Shown: positions 21,262 to 32,999 of the stretch, piece by piece | Layout of the letters: each line of letters opens with the position of its first letter | How positions within the stretch are numbered: the first letter of the stretch is position 1 | Assembly (NCBI GenBank): GCA_020283715.1 | Contig: JAIQCW010000118.1 | Coordinates: forward strand, 62,001 to 126,000 | Reading direction: 5' to 3' | DNA: 64,000 nt | From: Cytauxzoon felis | Taxonomy: Eukaryota > Apicomplexa > Aconoidasida > Piroplasmida > Theileriidae | Position numbers and translations under genes: made by a program | The notes under the pieces: generated by a model | The model's database searches: none | What the model saw: the letters and a program-made list of their open reading frames with translations, nothing else | What the model was told of the DNA's origin: nothing

Positions 21262-21408
21262 ATGGACGGTGTACAATTTGAGCGCAATGTATTTCAAAAA
21301 ATTAAGGATAAATTAATCAATAGAGTACTTATTACTCGACATAAGTCTGGATATAAGTATGAAACAGATCTTTGGAGTGATAAATGCATCGATATCTGTC
21401 AATTATGA
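21262..21408 (+). CDS. Possible small gene or first exon, function unknown
   Basis: A short open frame beginning MDGVQFERNVFQKIKDKLIN and ending in ICQL. Composition looks coding (mixed residues, not low complexity), but no family is recognised and no downstream exon could be confirmed. It lies in the divergent interval between the RING-DTC gene and DPY19. It may be spurious. Confidence 0.25.
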   Translation: MDGVQFERNVFQKIKDKLINRVLITRHKSGYKYETDLWSDKCIDICQL

Positions 21409-21985
21409 TTACAGCTCCCTGGGTTATGGCGACAACATCCAGTGATACGATACAAGCTTCAACTTCAACAAACATGGATTAACCCAAAGGAAATGTAATT
21501 TCAACCTCCTTCAAATACAAAGGATTGTTTATTAGCGTCTTTATAGCACATGTGTGTTATTTTGACGTCAGATTCAACGTAGACTGCAACTCGATGCATT
21601 AGACAGTAAAATCATATGTTTTAACAAATTTAATCACCATCTACTATACAATTAAAATATCTGCAGATATAGTTTTATATCAGGGGGAGAATCATGAAAT
21701 TTAGATGTATTTGTATTCACATCCCTTACACATCAATCACCATTGACCATTATGATCTTTGAATCTCTAACCTTTAAAAAAATGAATAGTTCCTAATATA
21801 TTCAACTAATTATGATATTTAAATTTTAAAATGATTACAAAATTATAAATCGTCGATTTTTCATCGATTTATCGCAATGTAAACTAGTTGCTTCTAGTAC
21901 AATTTCCACCCTGTTTCTAGGTGTATCTATTCCTTGAATAGAAAATCCTATATGACACAGAAGAATATATCTTAATATTGTTATC
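21409..21985. other. Intergenic region upstream of DPY19
   Basis: About 580 bp, AT-rich. No exon, repeat or RNA gene could be supported; possible further exons of the small upstream frame cannot be excluded. Confidence 0.3.
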
Positions 21986-24900
21986 ATGATTAATAATAGA
22001 TCGGCTTTTCTCACAATTGTAGTCTGGTGTGTAACATTTAGTCATCTTAGATTCCATCGTTATAGGTTATCCTTGTTCTACATATTTTACAGAAGATTCC
22101 GTGGTATATTTGAACTAAGCGAATTAGACAAAAAGTTAATGTACTTTTCCGAGGTATTAATTTGAAATAAATATACATATCTTTATATATAACTTTAGTC
22201 TTCATTCTATTTGTCGTACTATTATGACGTAATTAATGCCCACAATTGGAAGGATTTGATTAACAAACTCGTGTTAGATGAAATACGTGTGTATTTTATT
22301 AAATTTTCAGATTCGATGACAGAACGGAGTACCCAGATGTGATTCTATCATTTAGACGATTGAACATTACACAGGGTATTGATTATTATAGTCCTTCCAT
22401 TATATCCACATTAGAAATCGTTTTGGGACTTCTGTGGCGCGTATTTAAACTGAAGGATTATATATTCAAGGATCCATTCGATTTTTATGCCTACACTGGT
22501 ACATTTCTCCTATACTTCATTCACAATCTCCTAGTATTGCTAATACACACATTCGGTATTTCTGTATTATTTTATCTAATAGTCGACTATAATTCATCGA
22601 TTTTATCTGGAATTTTCTTCCTGGGACTTTATTTTTCAAATTTTCAACACAAATTAATTTCAAGAATTATAGCTCTACCACTTAGGGAGAACTTCACTAC
22701 CCCTGCAATTTGGCTTAGTATCCTATCTCTGAAGAAGATTTTTGATCGTAGGAACTACAGTAGTAGATGGTTTTACATACTATTTGTATCCAATTTATGG
22801 ATGCTATTGAGTTGGCAATTTTCGGTACAAGTTTTATTCACCCAGGTACGATTAAGTACAATCATTTGTTGTCTATTAATATCAAATCTCTGTAGATTTC
22901 GTGTGTATACGTGCTGAATTTAGTGTCGTTGATATCCGATGATTTGACTTTAAAGTTTCTAATGACGTATATAGCTTCTCATTTGATCTCTTTGACTATA
23001 CTATGTTTCCCTATTTATTATGTAAGTTCACTTACAACCCATTGTTTACACATAGATTGCATCCATCTTAACAAACGTTTTGATTTCTACTGTCTTTTCT
23101 ATATACTTGACATATCATGACCATGGCTACATAAGTAGATTATACATTTCTGTACAAAAGGTATTCATATCGTCAATAACATTTCTACTCTGTCATGTAT
23201 TAATGAATAGGTTGGTTGACGAGGTAGTTGTTTGTAATTTTATTAATATTTCAGAGTATCGCATCAGGACGGGCACATAATTGACATGCTCTTGTGGAAA
23301 TTTGGTCTAATTAGGCCGAATTTTGATACACTTTTGTATAATCTTGGAACTGTTTGTGTTCTTTTCGACTATATATTTATTACCAATAGGAATTCAAGAT
23401 GTTTCCATACTTCATGTATAAGATGGTCAGAGATACTAATCTGTTCACCTTTGCTGTGGCATCGATTATTATTCAATTGTATACACTTGAGGTTTGGACA
23501 TGTCCTTTTTGAAATGCATGCACTGTAGGATATAAAGAGGGATATTTTTCTAGTATACTTTACATTTCAGGTGAGTGGAGTGAAACCATGATCACGATAT
23601 TCTCAGACTGTGATATTTTCAATTCTAATGGTACTTGTGGCAAGGCTACGTATATTAGCTCTGCCATTGCTATGTGTCTATTCATCGTTAATGTTCAATT
23701 TGAGGAAGTGTAAAGTCGCCCGAGGTTGTAGGTTTGTATACATCAGCTTAAAATCAATACTTTCACTAGACCCATAATTGTCCTGTCCTTCCTTTTTGTA
23801 TTCTCAATGGTACCGTTTTATTCGTCAATTCCCATTTCTGAATTGAAAAAATCACCATACGGGGAGTTGTATAATACTAGAGAGTCTAGACAACTGGTGG
23901 AGTGGATCAATGACAATATACCGCGTGGCGAGGCTATTTTAAGTGACATGCCTACGTCTAGTATAGTGAGATTGAACACGGGAAATAAAATTGTGATCAA
24001 CCCTCAATATGAGAGTGTAAATCTGAGATTAAAGGTGAGGTTCACTAAATTGTAGTTTAACTAGATTCAGACGCGTTTCCTCTATTCACTTGGAGGATGT
24101 ATGGACCCCAAAGACTTTGGGGATAAAATGTACGAGGTTTATCGATGTAAATACGTCATCGTACCGAATAAGTTTTGTATAATTTTCAGAGATGACGATG
24201 ATATTAATATGTTGCTGAGGTTGAATCCATACAATTACTGCAGAAAAAAAGTACAATTCCACGATAGACTGTGCAATAAGCTCCTGCATAATAATGACGA
24301 TTTCCATTTACTATTCTCAAACGGTACATACTTTTTATACGAGTACAATGTGGATAACACTGGAACTGGAGGTGCGGTCTACGATTGGGATTCCATCAAC
24401 CTCCAGACATTTAGTTCATGGCTCAAGAAATGTTTAACGTAAGTGGGACGTAATCCATCATATCATATTATTCCCCAAGGGACAAAAATTGTCCATTGCA
24501 ATTGTATCAAACATCTATCTTTATGAAAAAATACTTCAACCTGCCAGTTTCGAGGGATTTAATGGACTTCGGATTGGAGCATTTCCCAGATGACCCCAAG
24601 ATGGTACAATATTACGCCGAAGCTATGGATTACGACTTCAACGAGCAATCTCTCGCCAAGGAATACTACAAGGTGGTACTTGCAGGGGTAATTTGAAAAT
24701 GATTAACAACAATCTTCCCTCAGATGAATAACAAGTGTAGAGACCCGGAAGATTTCATAACAATATCGCAGGTTTTAAACTTTTACAACGAGGTATGATG
24801 AAGACACTTCATTACATTTATCCTTAGACCAAAAATGGTAGTTACGAGGAGGTAATGGATGTTATTAAATTGAGCGAGGCATGTCTCACAGTGAATTTCC

Positions 24901-25061
24901 CGAGGATATATTCAGACGAATTATGTCAATATGCAGTAGATTTAATTGACATGACTAACATGAATAAGATATTTGATGACCATTACATACGGCAAGTTGC
25001 AACAGAGTACTGGTTACTCAGTCAGGTTAGTGGAGTCGACTACATGATAATGCCTGAATAG
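21986..25061 (+). CDS. DPY19-type C-mannosyltransferase, many exons
   Basis: At least ten small exons. The first are 21986-22153, 22199-22290, 22311-22845 and one from 22896, all phase-consistent. Conserved DPY19 blocks: SSFYLSYYYDVINAH, FDDRTEYPDVILSFRRLNIT, LPLRENFTTPAIW, SWQFSVQVLFTQ, then several membrane segments. The lumenal C-terminal part includes LVEWINDNIPRGEAILSDMP, VRLNTGNKIVINPQYES and a Cys-bearing FSNGTYFLYEY. DPY19 is a multi-pass ER enzyme that C-mannosylates Trp in thrombospondin repeats; in apicomplexans the expected clients are TRAP-like adhesins. A C-terminal extension after 24496 looks like helical repeats. The exact later exon borders are estimates. Confidence 0.85.
22291..22310 (+). 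other. 20-nt spliceosomal intron in DPY19
   Basis: GTATTTTATTAAATTTTCAG. It joins phase 2 (LDEIR, GT) to A-TTC-GAT, giving FDDRTEYPDV, a highly conserved DPY19 motif, so both boundaries are tightly constrained by homology. Confidence 0.8.
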
Positions 25062-25244
25062 AAGCATGGAAAACAATACAATTGTTATTACAAGAATTAT
25101 AAAAAATTTAAATTAAATGAACTCACGAATTTAGATGTAATTAGAGCATTTCTATTTGAATAGCTCCAAATTTAATGTAGTGTATTTATAGATTCCATTT
25201 TTAATTATAACTTCATCATGTGTTGGTATTGTATTTATGTATAA

Positions 25245-26779
25245 ATGGCAGAGTATACCAGGTTTGTAATGATCATTTAAATCCTTTATAATTCCTTCTA
25301 GGAAAAGTGCCAATCTATTGGTGAGTGACCAATGGGATGGTATAACGAGTCACTCGGCTGGTAAGGGGTCATTTTCACTTATTGAAGCGCCAAATTCTAA
25401 TAAAAATCAACAATTGGTAAAACTTGATTGATGTATATTTCTATATTTCATCCTGTAGGCTTTAAATACATTACCATTGACATATGGATCTGATGGTAAA
25501 CCGGAATATGACGCTGTTATCAAGCAGGGTGTTAGAAAGGGTAAAATAGTTTATTCTAAGCCACAAGATCAGCTCGAGAAATCATTTACTGCTGATGAAT
25601 TATCGCGACCATCTGATGAATCTGTGATGTCAAATGTTGAAAAGACTAGGGAGGCATTACAGGCGGCTATGTCCAATAAAAACACTTCAATGCAGCGATA
25701 TGAGAAGCCGGAGCCGGAAATATTTAGATATACTCCTAGTCAGCAATCTGGTGTATGTATTTAATTGATTATATGTTCATCACTTTACAGGGTCAGATAA
25801 AGCAGCGTTTAATTCGTATGGTAGAGAAAGATATTGATCCTTTGGAGCCGTCTAAATTTCGTCATAAAAAACTACCGGCAGCTCCGCCTTCACCACCTCC
25901 ACCGCTTCAGCATTCGCCTCCTCGTAAATTGACAAAGGAGGATCAGATGGCTTGGAAGATTCCTCCGTGTGTGAGTAATTGGAAGAATCAGAAGGGTTAT
26001 ACGATACCTATTGATAAAAGAGTTCAGGCTGATGGTAGGCGGTTACAGGAGGTTCACATTAATGATAAATTTGCATCATTTAGTGAGAGTTTAAGTTTAG
26101 CTGAGCGTGCGGCTAGGGAGGAGGTTAGACTAAGAAATGAGGCTCAGAGGGCTCAAAAGATACAAGAAGCTCAGGAGCGTGAGGAGCAATTGCGTAAACT
26201 TGCAGCTAAGGCTAGACAGGAGAGATTGAATTTGGATAAGAATGATGAATTATTTATGGCTGAGGTTGAGCGTAAACGTGAATTGGAACGTGAGATGCGT
26301 ATGGAGAAATCTGGTAAGAAAATTAGAGCTGCTGCTGATAGGAATGCTAATCGTGATATATCTGAGCGTGTAGCATTAGGTCAGGCTAAGCCATCGAAAG
26401 TTAGTGATTTATATGATTCTAGATTAATGGATACTAGTGGTGGTATTGATTCTGTAAGTTTTAGAGTGTATATATAATATAAATTTATAGGGATTTAATG
26501 CTGGTGAAGATGAATTGTATAATATTTATGATAAACCATTATTTGCTGATAGAAGTGTTGCAAATATTTATCAACATAGTAGAGAACGTTTTAAACAATC
26601 AGTTGGGTAAGTTGATGAATGAATTATGAGATATATATATCAATAGTGAATCATCACATGTTGCTGCATTTGCAAATGCAGATAGAAGTATACAGAGAAG
26701 TACACCAGTTGAATTTGTTAAAGATGTATCAGATCCATTCGGATTATCTAATTTATTAGATCAAGCTAATAAGAAATGA
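25245..26779 (+). CDS. SNW1: SNW1/SKIP/Prp45 spliceosome protein, about six exons
   Basis: Exons 25245-25261, 25302-25416, from 25459 (GTATGT donor near 25753), from about 25792, and two 3' exons ending with the TGA at 26777-26779. The SNW core is unmistakable: PPSPPPPLQHSPPRKL-like proline segment, WKIPPCVSNWKNQKGYTIPI, DKRVQADGRRLQEVHIN, a long Glu/Arg-rich coiled segment, ANRDISERVALGQ, RLMDTSGGIDSGFNAGEDE and the C-terminal DPFGLSNLL. The protein is a stable component of catalytic spliceosomes and also a transcription co-regulator. The stop codon is followed within about 30 bp by a large repeat cluster. Confidence 0.95.
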
Positions 26780-26804
26780 TGGGAGGCCGAAGGAAGTAAT
26801 GACT

Positions 26805-27380
26805 GAGGTGAAGTCTACTCCACTTGAGGTTACATCCACCATCATCTCATCCACCTCTGTTCTACTCGCCGTTCCACCTGAGGTCTTTCCACTAGGCGTG
26901 GTGCCTTCTCTATTTATTTCCCCTTCCAGCTCCCATAGATCGCTTCCAGGTTACACTTCCACCTGAGGTCATTTTGTAATAATTTCACTACTTCATTTTT
27001 ACCTCCAAAATTTGAAGGAAATACTGAATTTCTGGGGAAATTACTGAAGATATCTCAATGAATATTTAATGAAATTATGATGTCAATATCTCATTCAAGA
27101 GGACTTCGTCGATTATATTGGATTTAATAAACATCACTTCATTCCAATTTATATTCATTGAGATATCCTTTCAAACATGGATTCCGTCACTTTAGACGTA
27201 TCTCGCTGAGATTAGTAATTAACCTCGAGTGGAACCTCGCCACGATCTCCGGGAGTGGCTATACTCTTTAGAGATAACTAAATGAAGGAAGCTGACGGCA
27301 GGACGAAGAGAGTGGGATTGGACCTCAGGTGGAGAGCTGACTGTATGACGAAGAGAGGTGGATTGTAACTTCAGGTAAAG
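26805..27380. repeat. Composite R1-R2-R1 repeat cluster 3' of SNW1
   Basis: From left to right: terminal motif CCACTTGAGGTTAC, several terminal motifs, hairpin 2 variant CCAC-TAGGC-GTGG, the CTATTTATTTCCCC/GATCGCTTCCAGG module, an R2 element (26959-27232), then the R1 core CCACGATCTCCGGGAGTGGC with hairpin 1 CTCT-TT-AGAG, hairpin 2 CTG-ACGG-CAG and terminal GATTGGACCTCAGGTGGA. It fills the convergent interval between SNW1 and the GB1-type GTPase. Confidence 0.9.
26959..27232 (+). repeat. R2 element, copy a
   Basis: About 274 bp bounded by CCACCTGAGGTC and ACCTCGAGTGG. It contains TTTTACCTCCAAAATTTGAAGG near one end and AACATGGATTCCGTCA near the other, plus an internal inverted pair ATATCTCAATGAATAT / ATATTCATTGAGATAT. 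It shares this structure with copies b-d. Confidence 0.9.
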
Positions 27381-27417
27381 TACAAGTATATAGACATATA
27401 AAATGCTATAAATAATA

Positions 27418-30400
27418 TTATTTCTCTTGTATAATAAATATCCTTTGATTTTTTAATTTCTTATAGACTTTATAAATGATAAATGATAATAGTGTAGATG
27501 TAATGAAACCGATTATAAATGTATATTTTGGTCCTAAAATTTTAAAGATGTAATTAATAAATGAATAAATAATTAATAATATAGTATATAATGTTAATGT
27601 AATTGTTTTATTCATAGTTTTAAATCCAATTAATAATGAACAACCTAATGCTGATGTAAAGGAGAAAAAAATTCTATAATTGATGTGATGACATGTAATA
27701 AAACCAAATGTTGATATAAAAATTATAATTAACCCAACAATAATTTTTATAAAATATTTTAATTTATTATAATACATTAATTTAAATTCAGGTGCTAATC
27801 TAGTATTGATCCAATATATTATAATATCATTCTTGAAATGATTTATATCATTACAAGTATTCATATCTAAATCACCTTTAATAAAATCATTTAATAATTT
27901 ATAATCATTAAAATCTATTCTAGATAATAATTTTATATTTATATCCTTTAACATTTCAATATTTAATTTATTCCTTAAATCATTATAATAATTTATAGGT
28001 TTAATAAATATATCATCAACATCATCTACATGTAATGTAAATATAATTTGATATACTAAATTATATGCACGTCTACTAAATGTATACCATAAATAATAAT
28101 CATCTACAATATCAATTAGATTATCATGTATAGATATTAAATCATTCTTGTAATAATTTAATATAGATTCATAATTATTAGAATATGCATCATCAATTAA
28201 TTCAATCATTCTTTTATTAAATATTTTTATAATTGTATTGAATATTTTATCATTACTACAATATAATGATTGTAATTCACATAGTATATCAAGTTTTAAA
28301 TATAATGTAATTAAACGTATAATAAATGGTATTGTAGGATAATTTATATATTCTAATACTCTATCATTAAATACAAATCCATGACGTTCTATAATATCAT
28401 TAGCTACATTTATACATATATTAGACCATTGATGAAGTATAATACGTTTAGATTCTATTAATGACTTCTTTAATTTATTTGTATACATGTGATGAAAATA
28501 TTCTATAGATTTAAATTCATCCAATATATTATCAAACATTATCAATGTTTCATTCATCTTTTCATTTAATACATTTTCAAATTCCTTCAATGGTACATGA
28601 TATACTACATCATTAGATATATCAAAATTCTTTTTAAACCATTCAATACATAAATCATAAGCATATTCAAATTTACCTTCAAGTAATTTACGATTCTTAT
28701 CTTGAATATCATTAAATAAACCATCAATATAATCACCAAAATCTTTCAATGGTGATATACATGCTTCAGATTCAGAATATAATACACCACCAATATTTAT
28801 AGATTTAATACATCTAGTGAAGAATACCTTTTTCTTAATATGTGATACCTCGAGTAATTTTTCTGGTATCATTGGTAACATCAACTTTCTATAATCATCC
28901 TCAATTTCATCCTTCAATGAAGTAATATGAGATAAACAATAATCTGATAATCTAACAGTTAACATTTTGGATACCTCTGTAAAAGTCTTGTTAAAAACCG
29001 TCGACATTTCACCCCTTAATCTCAAATAATCATCATTAGATGCATCAGAATATATATATTCAGTAAATAAATCATCAACCCTCTTTATTATAGTCTTATT
29101 GAATTCGAATAAATCAGAATGTAATGGTAAAGTAGATGTAGATATGAAATTCAATAATTCCGTCTTGTAAATGTCACATAAATCATTTTTATAAAATGAT
29201 ACCCTAGTTAATTTGAATTCTTTAATATACTCTGGAATATCCTCACTTAAATTATTATTCCATGCATAAACTATAAACCTCAACACATCAATCAAATCAG
29301 CACCATTCATTAATGTATACTTTCTAGAATCATAACTATTACCAATAATCAACTTGTGTCGAGGTAATCTAAATGCCCTAGAAAATAATTTAGCCTTGAG
29401 CCTTGTCAATTGAATAAGGAAATTCTTATTTAAACTACGCTTATTTATCCTATTCAAATTCTTTAAATTATAAACATCCGTCGGACATGGCAATAATATA
29501 CAGTCAATAGAGTTAAACATATGCTGGATATTATATTTATACTGTGAAGATAACTTCCATGTATAATCATTCGCACTCTTTTTAATATCGTCCCAAGCAG
29601 AATCATCAACCTGTCTATCAACGTGATTCTTCTCATCCAACAATTTCTGTATTATAATCTTTATCCTATCATCATTTTCATCCAAATAATTACGTACATC
29701 TTCAATCGTCAAATCATAGCGGAATGAGGTCAATAATGAATGCAACCATGAAAGACTATTCATATTTAAATCATGAAGATAATTTTGTACAACAATGGTC
29801 AATGATTTATTCTTCATCATCTCCATCAACATTTCAACATCACCTTTATCTACATCCACATATTCAAACTCGTCAGGCTTTTCATAGTCGGAAAATACAG
29901 AATCTTCATCATCTGATGGCTCAAAATCATTAAATAACTTGAGATAATAGGAATATAACTTTATATTAAATAAATTAAAGGAACGAGTTAATGACTGTAA
30001 ATCCACTAAACAACGCCCATCTATAGTACGATTAGTCAAATAAATAATTTCTGAAGATAATGTAGCAACAATTGAAAATAATGCCTCATCATAACTCCTA
30101 GTACTATATGGACTGTTGAAGCCTTCTACATCCAGCAACAGTAAATTTACATGTTTTACTGGTGGATTATCTGGATTTATAGACGTCTCTTTAGATATCC
30201 TATTATTCATTGTCTTATTCAATATAGTAACAACCTCACTAACAATATGAAGGTCATTTCCATCTAAACCATCAACTTTTAACTTATTTAATACGTTCTG
30301 GAAGTTGTTATAGTCTATCTCTAATGGAATACTCCATGCCCATATACCCTGAGTCTTTGGGTATGGAGAATCTGATACATCAAATCCATATAGACTTGAA

Positions 30401-30867
30401 GCATCTCCACAAAGCAAATGTTCATTTAAAACATTCAAGAAAAAACTTTTACCAACATTTATTGATCCTAAAACACCTACTACAGCGATTGGTTTAGATA
30501 ATTTAGAGATTATATCTAAGGCATCTTCATTTAATTCAAAACCGAAATGGTTCTTAGAAGGAGATACCAATTGTATAGGCTCACCGATACTAACATTTTT
30601 AATAAAACAGTAATCTTTAACATTAAAATCATCTGGTGAATTGTTAAAATTATTATTATATTGTTGATTTATATAATGTATTTTGTCTTGATTTTGTTTT
30701 AAGATGTTGTTGCGATTGACAGTCTCTATAATATTTTCAGACAGACCATCATGATTGTCTATATAATTAGATAATACTAGATAATAATTTGTAATGAATA
30801 TAAGCAGTAACAATAAACTGAAATGACAGGATAGGATAGATATTATTATATTCTTTCCAAACTGCAT
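27418..30867 (-). CDS. GB1/RHD3-type large GTPase with signal peptide and C-terminal membrane anchors
   Basis: Single frame of 1149 residues. An N-terminal hydrophobic stretch (residues about 8-34) looks like a signal peptide or anchor. The GTPase region has a P-loop GSINVGKSFFLN (about 131-142), KTQGIWAW in the switch I position and LLLDVEGFNSPY (about 242), the DxEG motif of the guanylate-binding/atlastin/Sey1 superfamily. A long helical stalk follows, then two or three hydrophobic segments after residue 1060. Sey1/RHD3 proteins fuse ER membranes; the length and signal-like N-terminus differ from canonical Sey1, so a divergent apicomplexan family member is possible. Confidence 0.7.
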   Translation of the reverse strand: MQFGKNIIISILSCHFSLLLLLIFITNYYLVLSNYIDNHDGLSENIIETVNRNNILKQNQDKIHYINQQYNNNFNNSPDDFNVKDYCFIKNVSIGEPIQLVSPSKNHFGFELNEDALDIISKLSKPIAVVGVLGSINVGKSFFLNVLNEHLLCGDASSLYGFDVSDSPYPKTQGIWAWSIPLEIDYNNFQNVLNKLKVDGLDGNDLHIVSEVVTILNKTMNNRISKETSINPDNPPVKHVNLLLLDVEGFNSPYSTRSYDEALFSIVATLSSEIIYLTNRTIDGRCLVDLQSLTRSFNLFNIKLYSYYLKLFNDFEPSDDEDSVFSDYEKPDEFEYVDVDKGDVEMLMEMMKNKSLTIVVQNYLHDLNMNSLSWLHSLLTSFRYDLTIEDVRNYLDENDDRIKIIIQKLLDEKNHVDRQVDDSAWDDIKKSANDYTWKLSSQYKYNIQHMFNSIDCILLPCPTDVYNLKNLNRINKRSLNKNFLIQLTRLKAKLFSRAFRLPRHKLIIGNSYDSRKYTLMNGADLIDVLRFIVYAWNNNLSEDIPEYIKEFKLTRVSFYKNDLCDIYKTELLNFISTSTLPLHSDLFEFNKTIIKRVDDLFTEYIYSDASNDDYLRLRGEMSTVFNKTFTEVSKMLTVRLSDYCLSHITSLKDEIEDDYRKLMLPMIPEKLLEVSHIKKKVFFTRCIKSINIGGVLYSESEACISPLKDFGDYIDGLFNDIQDKNRKLLEGKFEYAYDLCIEWFKKNFDISNDVVYHVPLKEFENVLNEKMNETLIMFDNILDEFKSIEYFHHMYTNKLKKSLIESKRIILHQWSNICINVANDIIERHGFVFNDRVLEYINYPTIPFIIRLITLYLKLDILCELQSLYCSNDKIFNTIIKIFNKRMIELIDDAYSNNYESILNYYKNDLISIHDNLIDIVDDYYLWYTFSRRAYNLVYQIIFTLHVDDVDDIFIKPINYYNDLRNKLNIEMLKDINIKLLSRIDFNDYKLLNDFIKGDLDMNTCNDINHFKNDIIIYWINTRLAPEFKLMYYNKLKYFIKIIVGLIIIFISTFGFITCHHINYRIFFSFTSALGCSLLIGFKTMNKTITLTLYTILLIIYSFINYIFKILGPKYTFIIGFITSTLLSFIIYKVYKKLKNQRIFIIQEK

Positions 30868-31002
30868 TGTATAAATTAGATTTATTTACAAGACATTATT
30901 AAAGACATAAATAAAAACATTAAATTGACAAACGTATTATATTAAACAAATTTATTTATACAAATTAGCTAGCATATTTGGCTTATACACCACAACAGCC
31001 AA

Positions 31003-32763
31003 TTAAAAATTCATTTTATCAGCTCCTATAAATGCTTCTGAAATCCAATCATTATTTGAACTTGGAATATAACAATCTTGAAATATAGATACTTTTCTTA
31101 TTCGTTTACCCCTACGTACATTACTTTCCTGTACATCAACTGTAGACCGCTTTAACTGGATAGAATCTACCGTATCTACACCCGAAATATCATTTGATGA
31201 CAAATCATTTGATTTTAACAACATATTATCATCCTGTGCCGTATCATTATTTATACTCACACGATTTTGTAAAGTACTTCTCCTAGTACACATCCTACTC
31301 ACCGTTACTCCACTCTTTATACCAACCTCAACATTCTTGACATCTTCAGATCTTACATTGACATTTAAAAACGTCTCATTTGAAGATTTCTTCTTACCCC
31401 TACCGTCAGATTGAGCCGTAGATGTTTTCCTCGTTTTATATACAGATCTTTTATTAACCTCAGGTAACCAAAGATCACTATCAAAACCACTCGATGTCCA
31501 ATCAATATCTTCTACCATTCCACTAGGCGTTCCACCTGAGGTCGTCCTGCCGTCAGCTTCTCCACCTTGTCTTCCACTAGGCGTGGTGCCTTCTCCACTT
31601 GAGGTCCTATCCTTGTCTTGCAGACAGCTTCCTTTATTTACTTCCCCCTTCGCTTCCCTGAGATCAGCTACGGGTTCCACTCGAGGTCCAGTACTACTCT
31701 TCATTCCACCCGAGGTTACATCCAACGCATCCTTAGCACCATCTTCCATCATTCCCATGATGGATGATCCATCACTACACTTCAATGATCCATCACTACC
31801 TTCCTCACCGCCACGATCTCTGGGAGTGGCATTACCGTTTACGGGGAGGTAATTAGGAGAGCTGTCTGCAAGACCAACGGTGGAGGCGAGTGGAACAGAG
31901 TTGGATTGGACCTCGGGTGAGGAGTTGACGGCGGGATGGACTTCAGGTGTAGAAGTTCGAGTGTTACGTCTAGTGACAATAGTGGATGTGGGATTGTTTG
32001 TATTAGACGATACATCTAATGTTGATTTATAATTATGATTATTTTTAATAATATTGTATTGATATGATTTTGATTTATGATTATAATTTATATCATCATC
32101 ATATACATATTCATTTCCATCATCAATAAAATTATTAGTTGTAGTTGAATTTATATTAGTATCTAATTTAGATCGTAATGCTCGTTTATTTTCTTTTTGT
32201 AATTGTTCATATGCCCAAAAATTTTCAGAGATATCATTTTTAGTAACAGGTTGTATATTACGTTTATCACGTAATGTATAATTACGTGAATTATAATCTT
32301 TATCTAATGTATAATTATATTTTAATTTATTTAATGATTCTAAAATAATATTTTGTGGTATAATAGATGGTTTATTATAATATTCTACACGAAATCCTTG
32401 AAATTCATCAATAATATCATTTGTATTTAATTCATTATAATATGTAGTAAATATAAAATCATTATAATAATCTTTTTGATAATCTAATTTTTTTTCATCT
32501 AAAATATATTCTGCTTTATAATAACCATCTATAATATCAATTATATTATGACATTCTATTCTTGTCTCTATATTTTCATATGTTACTATCCATGTTAATA
32601 TTAAATCTATAGTATTGAACAGGTTATTATTTCATCTTCATCACTTACCATTAATTTCATATCTTATATTATCATTTAATCTACCATTACAGCTTACAGA
32701 TTCCGCAATATTATGCATCTGATTTATATCAATTAAACACACATTACTATCCATAATTGACAT
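31003..32763 (-). CDS. Unrecognised protein with embedded R1 modules, two exons
   Basis: Exon 1 32649-32763, 42-nt intron 32607-32648 (GTAAGT donor, CTATAG acceptor), exon 2 31003-32606; phases agree and give 572 residues. The first 260 residues are an AT-rich-coded region (MSIMDSNVCLIDINQMH..., DEFQGFRVEYYNKPS, SENFWAYEQLQKENKR) with no family I know. Residues about 275-425 are R1-derived ([44 protein letters not shown]). The C-terminal 150 residues are basic and Ser-rich, ending VRRGKRIRKVSIFQD, which suggests a nuclear protein. Exon 2 has no ATG before the R1 region, so short open-frame calls would miss its N-terminal half. Confidence 0.6.
31490..31935 (-). repeat. Composite R1 cluster in a coding exon
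   Basis: Contains hairpin 1 variant CCGT-TT-ACGG (31835-31844), hairpin 2 GTCT-GCA-AGAC, the GATCAGCTACGGG module, CCAC-TAGGC-GTGG, and a separate CATCAT-TCCC-ATGATG hairpin unit (about 31749-31764) that recurs at 47,21x. All are read in the SSNYLP frame. Confidence 0.9.
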
Positions 32764-32855
32764 TTAAAAATAATCAATTACAAGAATAACGCAAATAGGA
32801 GGAAAGAAGTATTGATGGAAGAAGTGTTGTTATCCTGAGATATGGAAGAAGTGTT

Positions 32856-32990
32856 CTTCAATGAAGGAGGTGGATTACAACACTTGAATGATAGGGGTTA
32901 TGATATCCTTCAATGAAGGAGGTGGATTACAACACTTGAATGATAGGGGTTATGATATCCTTCAATGAAGGAGGTAGGTTACAACACTTC
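32856..32990 (+). repeat. 52-bp tandem repeat, about 2.6 copies
   Basis: Units start CTTCAATGAAGGAGGTGGAT at 32856, 32908 and 32960, an exact 52-bp period. The third copy is truncated and slightly diverged. Confidence 0.95.
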
Positions 32991-32999
32991 AATGAAACT

